DNA of 64,000 bases from the NCBI RefSeq assembly GCF_014647795.1, contig NZ_BMPW01000001.1:620001-684000 (forward strand), given 5' to 3'. Shown here in pieces: positions 9,701 through 17,427 of this stretch (position 1 is its first letter; every line of letters begins with the position of its first letter). A program made the position numbers and the translations under genes. Below the pieces are notes generated by a model, which searched no databases, had not been told where the DNA came from, and saw only the letters and a list, made by a program, of their open reading frames with translations. This stretch comes from Actinoplanes campanulatus (GTDB lineage Bacteria; Actinomycetota; Actinomycetes; Mycobacteriales; Micromonosporaceae).

Positions 9701-10911
9701 GCGGCGGCCAGGGCACGCCTGTTGTACTCCGCGGGCCGGGTGGTGACCACCACCCGCGCCTCCGGGAACGTCTCCGCGAACGTGGCGATCTGCCCGGCGG
9801 TCTCCTCACGGATCCGCCGTTCCAGGATCTCGTCCAGGCCGTCGAAGACGACCACGGCCGGGTCGCCGCGGGCCAGGTGCAGGAACAGGCCCTCGGGCTC
9901 CTCCTGGTAGCCGTCGGTGGCGGCGCGGTGCGCGAGGAATTCCCGGAGGTTGCGGCACTGCCCGGCGGCCACGGCCGCGGCATAGGAGCGCAATTCCACG
10001 AGTACGGGCAGATGCCCGGCCAGTGGCGCCAGGCGTTCGTCGGCGTGCGCCCGGGCCAGTGCCAGGGTCAGGTAGCGGACCACCGCCGACTTGCCCGCCC
10101 CGGGATCGCCGACCAGCACGAACCGGCGCTGTGCCCGCTCGCAGAGCACGTCGAAGACCGGCTGCCCGGGCCAGGACAGCGGGAGCGCGTCCCGGTCCAG
10201 CCGCTCGGCCTCGCCGGCGCCCTCCCCCCACGGCGCCCGGGTCAGCTGCGGCGGATGGTCGGCGCGGGCGAACGGCTCGACGAAGACGTCGAACAACTGC
10301 GTCCCCAGGTACGGCGACGACTGCTGGGCCAGGTTCAGCAGGTCGAGCCCGCCGTACTGCTGGCGGAGGCGCTCGAAGTAGTGGGCGGTCACCGCGGCGC
10401 TCAGGCCCGGGGCCACCGGGACGGCCGGCGCCGCGGTGACGCCCCGGGACCGCTGCTCCAGCAGTTTGTGGACGGCGGCGTAGACGAGCAGCCCGAGGTC
10501 GGCCGGCGCGTCGAAGAAGCTACACAGGTGCTCACGCTGGAGCACGTCACGCAACGCGTCGACCTGGGCCGCCTTCGGGCCACGGTCGACGAAGCGCACC
10601 GGCCAGGCGGCATGCTCGCTGAGCAGGAAGATGAGGCAGTCCTTGCCGCTGGCGACGGCGTGCTCGTACTCCAGATGGGTGATCGACTTGGACTGCTTGG
10701 GCGGGGTGTAGCCGTACCGCCAGGCGAAGATGCCGATGTAGATGTCGCAGGACTCGACGTCGTCGAGACAGCGCGCGAGCGGGGCGGTGGCGCCCGCCAC
10801 GTACTCCTCCATGGTTTTGAACCGCAGGCCGATGAGGCCGAGCGCGTGGCGGACGGCCTCGCGACACTCCTTCAGATCCTCGAAGGTCGCGGAGATGTAG
10901 GCCTCGCTCAA
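6721..10911 (-). CDS. DUF4062-NACHT-HEAT repeat protein (bacterial NLR-like)
   Basis: A 1396-residue STAND-type NTPase. Residues about 3-100 form a DUF4062 domain (YISATFEDLKECR, then CDIYIGIFAWRYGY). The NACHT domain has Walker A GDPGAGKS at 268-275 and Walker B VVVFDGLDEI at 353-362. Residues from about 780 to the end are degenerate HEAT-like helical repeats rich in VRxAAVxxLA patterns. This is the sensor/effector layout of bacterial NLR-like proteins, several of which act in phage defence; that role here is inference. The TTG at 10911 is chosen because DUF4062 begins there and AGGGGAG sits six bases upstream; upstream in-frame sequence belongs to the previous gene's shadow. It lies 20 bases after the oxidase gene, as a probable two-gene operon. 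Confidence 0.85.
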   Translation of the reverse strand: MSEAYISATFEDLKECREAVRHALGLIGLRFKTMEEYVAGATAPLARCLDDVESCDIYIGIFAWRYGYTPPKQSKSITHLEYEHAVASGKDCLIFLLSEHAAWPVRFVDRGPKAAQVDALRDVLQREHLCSFFDAPADLGLLVYAAVHKLLEQRSRGVTAAPAVPVAPGLSAAVTAHYFERLRQQYGGLDLLNLAQQSSPYLGTQLFDVFVEPFARADHPPQLTRAPWGEGAGEAERLDRDALPLSWPGQPVFDVLCERAQRRFVLVGDPGAGKSAVVRYLTLALARAHADERLAPLAGHLPVLVELRSYAAAVAAGQCRNLREFLAHRAATDGYQEEPEGLFLHLARGDPAVVVFDGLDEILERRIREETAGQIATFAETFPEARVVVTTRPAEYNRRALAAAGFAHHTLQRFVPEQTAEFLRRWFEALPEAPGADATVRREVVIGTIRRSPELTELAGNPMLLSILAVIGRHRMLPKQRWRLYEQVAVTLVDSWDDSRMVDAPAGSQRLDAEVKHELLRGLAFDMMSGRLGHRDHVGGDQLRRIFTQHLERHGLGWAEAGEFARQAIDQLRRRSYVLGRYGRADYRFVHRTFQEFYCAWAIIERFSPGGSRFDEIRAVFRENWADPAWRETLRLVAGQLSAGFAAELVELLITEVNPEWWEYPGPSGRAPRPEPPWNVALAVQCLAGVRQIADARHAAELALREVVRIIEYCAATPDRDLPGPDYADLLVDEFIPAIEAIGPNWPDREAYLDWYRTAGVEIVGNPAAASAARIAAVLARPDDHFDEIFKARIGEADDVRVVCAAVAGLGEMAHQAVRQERADEGRLALDPLVRAADDARAVVRLASVQALAPLAAVYPEARAVLVRAVSPDPQRRDGFSTVRLSAVQILGERLRAEPGIEEILLECRRSDPHPAVRAGALRVLARPRQLSVAVAQDLVDACRDDTAPEVVEAAAGILLPRAGSDGPVRELLLGRMRTDPAAGVRRAAVRLLARSGPEARLLERIETDPDGAVVRAAAVALAGRGNRPGERSWQALVARLAAEPDEVLRVALVRVLGATYRAYPRTEEILTGAATSDTEPAVRLAAVSGLAALPAAPSRAAVLARVAGQDPTPSVRRAAVESLAGDRGPTATRALITASVHDADTETRTAALRGLCGRILEPADARRLLELTGHGHPEIRLEALRVLIADCPPDIDLPALLLDRTSNDSVGEVFAAAARAAVLDRADAGHLWTVIAERAGADPNPEIRAAAVEILGSGGDAKAAGEVLRDRVRVDTDPAVVAAAARAAAALREDGTRTDLLARLTGADPVIRPVLIRALAHWITDDDVRRVLLSHARTAEAHEARRAAVEMLAPIAHLDEVRDILIDCAEDEDFAVRNTADALLRLSDRWPGSSR

Positions 10912-10924
10912 GCGAATCTCCCCT
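10909..10924 (-). promoter_or_regulatory. ribosome binding site and TTG start of the NACHT gene
   Basis: On the minus strand AGGGGAG (10924-10918) is followed by six bases and then TTG (10911-10909). This is the best-placed Shine-Dalgarno sequence before the DUF4062 domain and sets the start at an uncommon TTG codon. Confidence 0.65.
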
Positions 10925-10931
10925 CGCCGCG

Positions 10932-11897
10932 TCAATATAGTCGCGTGAGGCAAGCCTCCACCATGGACGCGACATCTCGTCCACAGCCCCACGAGACGGT
11001 CACGCCGCCACCCCCGTGGCCGTAGTTGTGGATCACCACCTGCCCGTCCAGGGTGGTGGTCTCCAGCCGGATCCGGTCGCGGACCGGCCGGCGCCCGGAG
11101 CGGACGCCGATCACCGGCGCGTCCCGCAGCAGCGGCTCGATGTCGGCGCACCGGCGGCGGATCCGCTCGACCGCGACGGCCTCCGGCAGCGCCACCCCGC
11201 CAGGCGCTTCGATGGTGCTGCCGAGCACGACCGTGTCGCCGTGCGGGATGTAGTAGGTGAGCTCCGGGCCCTCGCCGTCCTCGGCGAAGAACGTGTCGAT
11301 GCCGGGATTGCGGACCACCACCACGAGGCCGCGCACCGGGACCAGGCCGGGATCGCCGGCCAGCCGGCGGGCGCCGCTGCCGCTGCAGTTCACGATCACC
11401 GGAGCCCGGCCGGACAGCTCGCGCAGCGACCGCAGCTCGCGCTGCTCCACCCGGACGCCCTCGGCCCGCAGCTCGGCCATCAGGTATTCGGAGTAGACCG
11501 GCATGTCGACCACCGCCGTGGTGTACCGCCAGGCGCTTCGGTACTCCGGCCAGGCCCACTCGTCGCATCGCTCCAGGTCCCCGGTGAGGTGCAGCCAGGG
11601 ATGCGGATCGGCGACTCCCCGGGCGACCTCGACGCCACGCACCATGGTGACTCCGGCGGTGCGCGCAGCGGCCAGCTCACGGAAGGCGGTCAGGCCCTCC
11701 CCGGCCCAGCGCTCGGCCTCCGGGTGATCGACCAGGAACGGCCCCCACATGGCGCCGGCGGCGCAGGAATCCGTGGCGGGCGGCAGCCGCCGCGCCACGA
11801 CACTCACCACGAGACCCCGCCGGGCCAGGCACAGTGCGCTGGTCAAACCGCAGACGCCCGCACCGACCACAATGGCATCGATGTTGGTAACGGTCAC
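10932..11897 (-). CDS. FAD-dependent D-amino-acid oxidase-like protein
   Basis: A 321-residue flavoprotein of the DAO family, at the usual length for D-amino-acid oxidases. The N-terminal Rossmann motif reads AIVVGAGVCGLTSALCLARRG (about residues 8-28). Near the C-terminus the family markers GRRPVRDRIRLE and NYGHGGGGVTVSWGCG are intact, so an active oxidase is likely; the substrate is not known. These enzymes oxidatively deaminate D-amino acids and release hydrogen peroxide. It starts at GTG 11897 and ends 20 bases before the NACHT gene on the same strand, so the two are probably cotranscribed. SCO2521 diverges upstream. Confidence 0.85.
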   Translation of the reverse strand: MTVTNIDAIVVGAGVCGLTSALCLARRGLVVSVVARRLPPATDSCAAGAMWGPFLVDHPEAERWAGEGLTAFRELAAARTAGVTMVRGVEVARGVADPHPWLHLTGDLERCDEWAWPEYRSAWRYTTAVVDMPVYSEYLMAELRAEGVRVEQRELRSLRELSGRAPVIVNCSGSGARRLAGDPGLVPVRGLVVVVRNPGIDTFFAEDGEGPELTYYIPHGDTVVLGSTIEAPGGVALPEAVAVERIRRRCADIEPLLRDAPVIGVRSGRRPVRDRIRLETTTLDGQVVIHNYGHGGGGVTVSWGCGRDVASMVEACLTRLY

Positions 11898-12067
11898 CCC
11901 CCGACACTAACGGCTTACTCGGCGGCGTCGCACGGGCTGAAATTTCGGCACCCGGCCGCACCTGAGCCGACCTCGGCTGACGAGCCCTTATCCTTCCGGC
12001 GCGGGGTGATTGCCGGGTCTCGCCACGGAACGCCACGATGGAATCAGGAAACGGCCGCGGAGGACTC

Positions 12068-13009
12068 ATGTTGGCTTTCGGAGAGGTCCAGACCGGCCTC
12101 CTGCAGAACTCCGTCGCCCTCCCCCGGCGCGCCACCGAGCACCTGCTCAGCAACGAGGCCGACGAGCGGGTCCGCTCGGTCGAGCGGCCCATCGCCCGGT
12201 CGATCTCACCGGACCGGCTCGAGGGCGTGGACTGCCGCCTACCGACCACTTCCGGACGTCAGACCAGAGCCATCGGTACGGTCGTGTCGCGCGCCGTCGT
12301 GGTGGCCGGCCACGTCGCGCAGGGTTCGGCGTACGCCCGCGTGGCGCCCGCCCGCACCACGATCCGGCTGCCGTGGTCGCACTACCTGGCCAGTCCCGGT
12401 CATCTGGAGGCGATCGGCAAGCTGGACCGGTCCGACCTGGAGCAGGGTGTGCTCACCGGCGCGCGGACCACCGAGACGCTGGAGCTGAGCGCGATCGCGG
12501 CCCGGATGCTCGACACGGTCCAGCGGTCCCGGGTGATCGACCACGCCCCGCCACTGCGTACCCCGCGGGTCCGGCTGCGCTGGACCGCGCTCCTGGACCG
12601 GTCCGTGGAACGGCCGGGCGGCACGTTCACGCTGGTCTCCGAGGACGTCCGCTCGCTCCAGTTGCGGGTGCCGACCACCGACCTGGGCGCCGTGGTCGCC
12701 CTCTGCGAGGACCTGGCCGTGCACGACTGGCTGCTCACCACGGTGCTGTCGGTCCTGGACGCGACACTGGCCCACGACCACAGCCGCGCCGAGCGGGTGA
12801 GCCGGTTGCAGCCGCTGCTGGAGCACCTGCCACATCTGTGGATGCCGGGCGCGCACGTGCCCGAGGAGTTGCTGCCGATCTGGTCGGCGCTGGATCAGCG
12901 GCCGGGTTTCACCCGGCAGTGGGACGGGGCGATGGCCCGGGTCCGGGACCAGATCACGATCGGCGCGCTGGATCTGTTGCAGGGCGCCTCTACGAAACCG
13001 GCACGGTGA
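12068..13009 (+). CDS. SCO2521-family protein, function unknown
   Basis: A 313-residue protein recognised as the SCO2521 family by MLAFGEVQTGLLQNSVALP at the start, GVDCRLPTTSGRQTRAIGTV, and RLPWSHYLASPG in the middle. It has no signal peptide, membrane helix or known catalytic motif. The ATG at 12068 follows GGAGG at 12059-12063; an in-frame ATG at 12038 lacks a ribosome site. In other actinomycetes this family sits beside SCO2522-2524 genes. Here the oxidase and NACHT genes on the opposite strand separate it from them by about 5.3 kb. Its 3' end overlaps the end of the convergent SLOG-like gene by 20 bases. Confidence 0.7.
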   Translation: MLAFGEVQTGLLQNSVALPRRATEHLLSNEADERVRSVERPIARSISPDRLEGVDCRLPTTSGRQTRAIGTVVSRAVVVAGHVAQGSAYARVAPARTTIRLPWSHYLASPGHLEAIGKLDRSDLEQGVLTGARTTETLELSAIAARMLDTVQRSRVIDHAPPLRTPRVRLRWTALLDRSVERPGGTFTLVSEDVRSLQLRVPTTDLGAVVALCEDLAVHDWLLTTVLSVLDATLAHDHSRAERVSRLQPLLEHLPHLWMPGAHVPEELLPIWSALDQRPGFTRQWDGAMARVRDQITIGALDLLQGASTKPAR

Positions 13010-13466
13010 GGCGTTCTGCTCCGGCCGGCCAGACCTGGACGACCCGGCGGCCCATCGCCTTGGCCCACTCCACCGTCTCGGCCGTGCCGCCGCGACCGCC
13101 GGCCGGATCGCCGTCCCAGACCGCGACCAGGATGTCGCTGCGCTCCACCACCTCGCGGCTGGCCGCCTCGTAGGCCGCCTCGGGCGGGCCGGCCACCTCG
13201 AGCCGGGTCACCCGGCGGGCCTGGCGCAGCAGGTGCGGCGGTGGCGCGGCCGGTGGCGCCGCCGCGGCGGGCACCGGCAGCACCACGTCGAAGGTGCCCC
13301 GGCAGGCCTGGACGGCCCGGGCGAAGATCTGGTCGGAGCCCTCGGCCAGGCAGGTGACCCCGTGCACCCGTGGATAGCCGGACAGCAGCTGGACCAGCTC
13401 CCGGAGGATGAGCCGGTGGGTGGCCGGCCGCAACCGGATGTGCCCGGTGACGCCGATCGTCGTCAT
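12990..13466 (-). CDS. SLOG-like Rossmann-fold nucleotide-sensor protein
   Basis: A 158-residue single-domain protein. The N-terminus MTTIGVTGHIRL has the GxTGH strand-loop typical of SLOG/LOG-like Rossmann domains. CLAEGSDQIFARAV resembles the family's GxDxxA helix, and VAVWDGDPAGGRGGTAE near residue 120 matches its glycine-rich ligand loop. Such domains are thought to bind nucleotide-derived ligands. The ATG at 13466 follows GGGAG; it starts just after the stop of the TrkA-N/RyR gene (13484), so the two are a probable operon. The fold assignment is by motif recognition only. Confidence 0.6.
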   Translation of the reverse strand: MTTIGVTGHIRLRPATHRLILRELVQLLSGYPRVHGVTCLAEGSDQIFARAVQACRGTFDVVLPVPAAAAPPAAPPPHLLRQARRVTRLEVAGPPEAAYEAASREVVERSDILVAVWDGDPAGGRGGTAETVEWAKAMGRRVVQVWPAGAERLTVPVS

Positions 13467-13483
13467 GCCCGCTCCCGTGGGGA

Positions 13484-15271
13484 TCACGCCGGGTTCAGCG
13501 CCCGGCTCACTCCAGTGTCCGTCAGCCGGACCACCCGGAACCCGGCGTCCGCCAGGATCTGCGGAATCTCCAGCACCGCGGCGCGACATTTGGCACGTCC
13601 CTCCGGGCCGAGCTCCTCCCAGTCGACCAGATCGGGCGTCTGCCGCAGTGCGCCGTCCCGCCGCGCCCCGCGCACCCAGCCGTTGCCGCGGGCGGCCTCC
13701 GCCCAGCGCTGCTGCTCCCGGCGGGCCAGCAGCTCGACCTCGGCCTCGGTGAAGCAGAAGTCGTCGTCACCGCCGTCGGCCGGCACCACCGCGCACCCGA
13801 CCATGTGCAGCTTGATCCCGAAGTCGCCGGCCTGCTGCCGGTTCGACCGGCGCAGCTCCTCGTCCAGCTCGGACCAGGGGCACAGCGCCGGACCGCCGCC
13901 CAGCCGCTCACCCCGCAGCAGGCTGGCCTCGACGAACCGCTCGTGGATGAGCCGGCCCAGCCGCTCGGACAGGTCCTCGGCGATCAGCGCCGGATCGCAG
14001 CCGGCCGCCACCGCCGAGAAGAGCCGGACCCGGCCGTCGATCGGGTCGAGCAGCGGCTCCTCCCGCTGGTCCCGGCTGAACGCCTCGGTGATCGCGGCCA
14101 GCGCGTCCACCACCACGATGATGTCGCCGGAGACCCGGCGCCACAGGCGGTGCTCGCGCAGCGCCAGCTCCAGCCCCTCACGGTCGTCGGCGAAGCAGAG
14201 GAAGACCCGGTCGTAGCCGGCCCGGCCGGGGTCGTCGAGCAGGGCGGACACGTCGGTCTCGTACGCCGTCACCCGGCACCCGTCCTGGACCACCCCGCCC
14301 CGCTCGGCGAACCGGTCCCGCACCCGGATCGCGTCCGGCGCCACCAGGTCCACCACGACCCGCTGCGCCGGGCTCGACCGGCGCAGCCGCCAGTGCCGGG
14401 CGATCTCCACGATCAGCGCACGGACCAGCGAGGAGTCGCCGGCCACCAGCAGCCGGGGCACCCGGTCCGGGCGATTCGGCAGCGGCCGCTGGTCCAGTAG
14501 GACGTGCACCGCCAACTGGTCCAGGTGGAAGAAGTCCAGCCGCTGGCCGGGCGTGTGCGGCACGCCGAGCCGCCGGGCCTGGAGGGTGAGCGCCCAGTCC
14601 GCCTCGTGGATCTGGGCGTAGACGGCGAGATCGTTGCGCGGGGCGGCCATCCGGGCGGCGGCCGCGGCGATCTCCAGGTTGGCGGCGCTCGTCTCGGCGC
14701 AGGCGTACAGCGTCGCGGCCCGGGGGACGCCGGCGCCACGCAGCACGTCCGGGTCGCGGGCGTCGCCGTTGACCCCGAGCAGCCCGCGCCGGCGCAACTC
14801 CAGCGGGCCGATCGGCTGAGTGCGGACCACCACGACGCGATGGCCGCTCAGGTGCAGGCGGTGCGCCAGCGTCCGGGCGACCGAGGAGTCGCCGCAGACC
14901 ACCACGTGCCGGCGGGAGCGGCGGGCCCGGAGGCGGCGCATCTCGCTGGCCAGCAGGACCCGGGCGGCCTCGGCGAAGGCGTACAGCGTGACGATCGGGG
15001 CCACGAACCGGGCCACCTGGAGGGCCGGCGGGAAGTCGGTGCCGCCCTCCAGTGGATCGGAGCCCAGGACGAACAGCTGCAACGTGCCGTACAGCAGGTT
15101 CAGCGGGTCACGGTCGGCGACACCCTGCGAAGCAAGATACTGATCCAGGCCGATGAAACCGAGAACCAGCGCCAGCACCCCGGCCAGGGCGAACACGGCC
15201 CGCGTCACGGTGACGGCGGGCTGCCCCTGGTCGTCGGCGAGAGACAGCGGGGTGCGGGGAAAGGTGGCCAT
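13484..15271 (-). CDS. membrane TrkA-N / RyR-domain protein (ion-channel-like)
   Basis: A 595-residue protein. Two hydrophobic segments (about residues 22-46 and 84-108) flank LLYGTLQLFVL, a possible pore-loop region. Two TrkA-N-like NAD-binding Rossmann domains follow, with HVVVCGDSSVARTLAHRL near 126 and RLLVAGDSSLVRALI near 272. The C-terminus is an RyR domain: ELLARREQQRWAEAARGNGW, then TPDLVDWEEL and IPQILADAGF, as in ryanodine receptor repeats. Comparative genomics has linked prokaryotic RyR domains to nucleotide-sensing SLOG proteins, and a SLOG-like gene follows here 17 bases later. A ligand-gated ion-flux role is inference. Confidence 0.75.
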   Translation of the reverse strand: MATFPRTPLSLADDQGQPAVTVTRAVFALAGVLALVLGFIGLDQYLASQGVADRDPLNLLYGTLQLFVLGSDPLEGGTDFPPALQVARFVAPIVTLYAFAEAARVLLASEMRRLRARRSRRHVVVCGDSSVARTLAHRLHLSGHRVVVVRTQPIGPLELRRRGLLGVNGDARDPDVLRGAGVPRAATLYACAETSAANLEIAAAAARMAAPRNDLAVYAQIHEADWALTLQARRLGVPHTPGQRLDFFHLDQLAVHVLLDQRPLPNRPDRVPRLLVAGDSSLVRALIVEIARHWRLRRSSPAQRVVVDLVAPDAIRVRDRFAERGGVVQDGCRVTAYETDVSALLDDPGRAGYDRVFLCFADDREGLELALREHRLWRRVSGDIIVVVDALAAITEAFSRDQREEPLLDPIDGRVRLFSAVAAGCDPALIAEDLSERLGRLIHERFVEASLLRGERLGGGPALCPWSELDEELRRSNRQQAGDFGIKLHMVGCAVVPADGGDDDFCFTEAEVELLARREQQRWAEAARGNGWVRGARRDGALRQTPDLVDWEELGPEGRAKCRAAVLEIPQILADAGFRVVRLTDTGVSRALNPA

Positions 15272-15315
15272 CGATCCACATTGTCACACCCCGCCGCCGT
15301 GCGGCTACGCAGCGG

Positions 15316-16803
15316 TCAGAGGGCGCATCCTTCGGACGCGGGCGGCAGCGGGGCCGGCACACCGACGCCCGGCAGGCCGAGCGACACACCCTTCAACTTC
15401 GGGGTACGACCGGACTCGTACGCGTCTCCGGCCCGGGTACGGCGGTGGCTGAGCGGGTTCCCGTCGGCGTTCAGGTGGTGCGGCGCCGCGTAGGTCACCA
15501 CGGTCTCGACGATGTCGCCGGGACGCGGCACGGTGTCCCCGGTCGCGAAGTGCACGAGCCGGCCGTCCCGGGCCCGGCCGCTGAGCCGGCCGGTCCGCTC
15601 GTCCTTACGGCCCTCGCCGACCGCGACCAGCACCTCGACCTTCTTCCCGACGAGCCGCTTGTTCTCCGCCCAGGTGATCTCTTCGAGGGTGGCGATGAGC
15701 CGGTTGTAACGGTCCTGGACGACCGCCTTCGGCACCTGCTCCTCCATGGTGGCGGCGGGCGTGCCGGGCCGCTTGGAGTACTGGAAGGTGAAGGCGCTGG
15801 AGAACCGGGCCTGCCGGACCACCTCGAGGGTCTGCTCGAAGTCCTCCTCGGTCTCGCCGGGGAAGCCGACGATGATGTCGGTGGTGATCGCGGCGTCCGG
15901 CATGGCGGCCCGGACCTTCTCGATGATCCCCAGGTACTTCTCCTGGCGGTAGCTGCGGCGCATCGCCTTCAGCACCCGGTCGGAGCCGGACTGGAGCGGC
16001 ATGTGCAGCGAGTGGCACACATTCGGCGTCTCGGCCATCGCGGCGATCACGTCGTCGGTGAAGTCCTTCGGGTGCGGGCTGGTGAACCGGACCCGCTCCA
16101 GCCCTTCGACGTCCCCGGTGGCGCGCAGCAGCTTGCCGAAGGCGAGCCGGTCGCCGAACTCGGCGCCGTAGGAGTTCACGTTCTGCCCCAGCAGGGTGAC
16201 CTCGAGGACGCCCTCCTTGGTGAGAGCCTCCACCTCGGCGAGGATCTCGCCGGGGCGGCGGTCCTTCTCCTTGCCACGCAGGCTCGGGACGATGCAGAAC
16301 GTACAGGTGTTGTTGCAGCCCACCGAGATGGAGACCCAGCCGGAGTAGGTCGACTCGCGCTTGGTCGGCAGGGTGGAGGGGAAGACCTCGAGCGACTCGA
16401 GGATCTCGACCTGCGCCTCCTCGTTGTGCCGGGCGCGCTCCAGCAGGGCCGGCAGCGACCCGATGTTGTGGGTGCCGAAGACCACGTCGACCCAGGGCGC
16501 CTTCTTGACGATGTCGCCCTGATCCTTCTGCGCCAGACAGCCGCCGACCGCGATCTGCATGCCCGGATTCTTGAGCTTGGTGGGGCGCAGGTGGCCGAGG
16601 TTGCCGTAGAGGCGGTTGTCGGCGTTCTCCCGGACCGCGCAGGTGTTGAAGACCACGACGTCCGCCGCGTCCGCGTCCGCGGCGCGCACATAACCCGCGT
16701 CCTCCATCAGGCCGGAGATCCGCTCGCTGTCGTGCACGTTCATCTGGCAGCCGTAGGTGCGCACATCATAGGTGCGCGCGCTGCCGGTCATCTCGGTAGT
16801 CAT
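15316..16803 (-). CDS. miaB: tRNA-2-methylthio-N6-dimethylallyladenosine synthase MiaB
   Basis: A radical-SAM methylthiotransferase that acts on i6A37 of tRNA, the product of MiaA. The N-terminal UPF0004 domain has cysteines 19 (TYGCQMN), 55 (FNTCAVRE) and 89 (GGCLAQ) for one cluster. The radical-SAM motif CNNTCTFC places cysteines at 163, 167 and 170. A TRAM-like domain follows ([20 protein letters not shown]). The 495-residue length is typical. The C-terminal tail of about 30 residues (from [13 protein letters not shown]) is also common in actinobacterial MiaB. Confidence 0.97.
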   Translation of the reverse strand: MTTEMTGSARTYDVRTYGCQMNVHDSERISGLMEDAGYVRAADADAADVVVFNTCAVRENADNRLYGNLGHLRPTKLKNPGMQIAVGGCLAQKDQGDIVKKAPWVDVVFGTHNIGSLPALLERARHNEEAQVEILESLEVFPSTLPTKRESTYSGWVSISVGCNNTCTFCIVPSLRGKEKDRRPGEILAEVEALTKEGVLEVTLLGQNVNSYGAEFGDRLAFGKLLRATGDVEGLERVRFTSPHPKDFTDDVIAAMAETPNVCHSLHMPLQSGSDRVLKAMRRSYRQEKYLGIIEKVRAAMPDAAITTDIIVGFPGETEEDFEQTLEVVRQARFSSAFTFQYSKRPGTPAATMEEQVPKAVVQDRYNRLIATLEEITWAENKRLVGKKVEVLVAVGEGRKDERTGRLSGRARDGRLVHFATGDTVPRPGDIVETVVTYAAPHHLNADGNPLSHRRTRAGDAYESGRTPKLKGVSLGLPGVGVPAPLPPASEGCAL

Positions 16804-16824
16804 GGCAATTGACCAGGCTACCCG

Positions 16825-17298
16825 TTAAGCCGCGGCGGGCCGCTCCGGCGTCGGGCCGGGTTTCCACCGCGATCGGTCACAGCCGGCCGGGGCGGCACAG
16901 GCCGGGTCGGCGCCGGTGCAGGGCCGGACGTTGCGGCGCTCCGGCCCGTCGTCGGTCTCCACCTCGTCGACGTGCACCGCCCGTAACGATCCGTCCGGCT
17001 CCGCCAGCACGTACCGGGACGGGTTGAGGGTGTCGTCGGGAAGCAGGACCGCGGCGCCCAGCCGGACCGCGACGGCGCTCGCGATGGTCTCCTCGGCGAC
17101 ACCGGCGGGCGTCACGTAGACATCGACCAGGGTCGGGAAGTCGCCTCCGGCGTGGTAGACGTCGCAGAGCAGGTCAGCGCCGGGGATCATGCCGTGCACC
17201 GGGCGCTCGAGCGCCCCGGCGAGCGCGCCCATGACCCGGTCGGGCTCCCAGCGACCGGCGACGCACCAGTTCCACGGGCCGTCCGCCATGTACTCCAT
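16825..17298 (-). CDS. hypothetical protein
   Basis: A 157-residue acidic, soluble-looking protein with no family I can name. It starts MEYMADGPWNWCVAGRW at ATG 17298, after a purine-rich GAGAGGGGCCGAGAGC stretch. The central part (DVYHAGGDFPTLVDVYVTP, then LPDDTLNPSRYVLAEPDGS) reads as a compact alpha/beta domain. The C-terminal 30 residues hold three cysteines in a Pro/Ala-rich tail. It lies 21 bases upstream of miaB on the same strand and may be cotranscribed with it. The third-position GC bias supports coding. Confidence 0.65.
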   Translation of the reverse strand: MEYMADGPWNWCVAGRWEPDRVMGALAGALERPVHGMIPGADLLCDVYHAGGDFPTLVDVYVTPAGVAEETIASAVAVRLGAAVLLPDDTLNPSRYVLAEPDGSLRAVHVDEVETDDGPERRNVRPCTGADPACAAPAGCDRSRWKPGPTPERPAAA

Positions 17299-17335
17299 GC
17301 TCTCGGCCCCTCTCTCAGCGCAATGGCTGTGTTAC

Positions 17336-17374
17336 CGCTCCGTGACCATTCTCGACACAATCCGATACGGAGCG
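17336..17374. promoter_or_regulatory. inverted repeat upstream of gluA
   Basis: CGCTCCGT (17336-17343) and ACGGAGCG (17367-17374) form perfect 8-base arms around a 23-base spacer. It sits between the divergent hypothetical gene and gluA, about 50-90 bases before the gluA start, so it could be an operator or a 5'-leader hairpin. No binding protein is known. Confidence 0.4.
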
Positions 17375-17427
17375 CCCCATAGGGTGTGTCCAATCGAGTG
17401 AACCGAGAACGAGTGGATGGACCTGGG

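Noticed and set aside
8467-11025. 852-codon plus-strand open frame opposite the NACHT gene
   Set aside because: A shadow frame of low-complexity composition; the minus strand has intact DUF4062, Walker A and Walker B motifs.
10912-11568. Extending the NACHT protein upstream to 11568 in the open frame
   Set aside because: The extra 219 residues overlap the oxidase gene in another frame and are Arg/Gly-rich shadow sequence. TTG 10911 has a good ribosome site and starts the DUF4062 domain.
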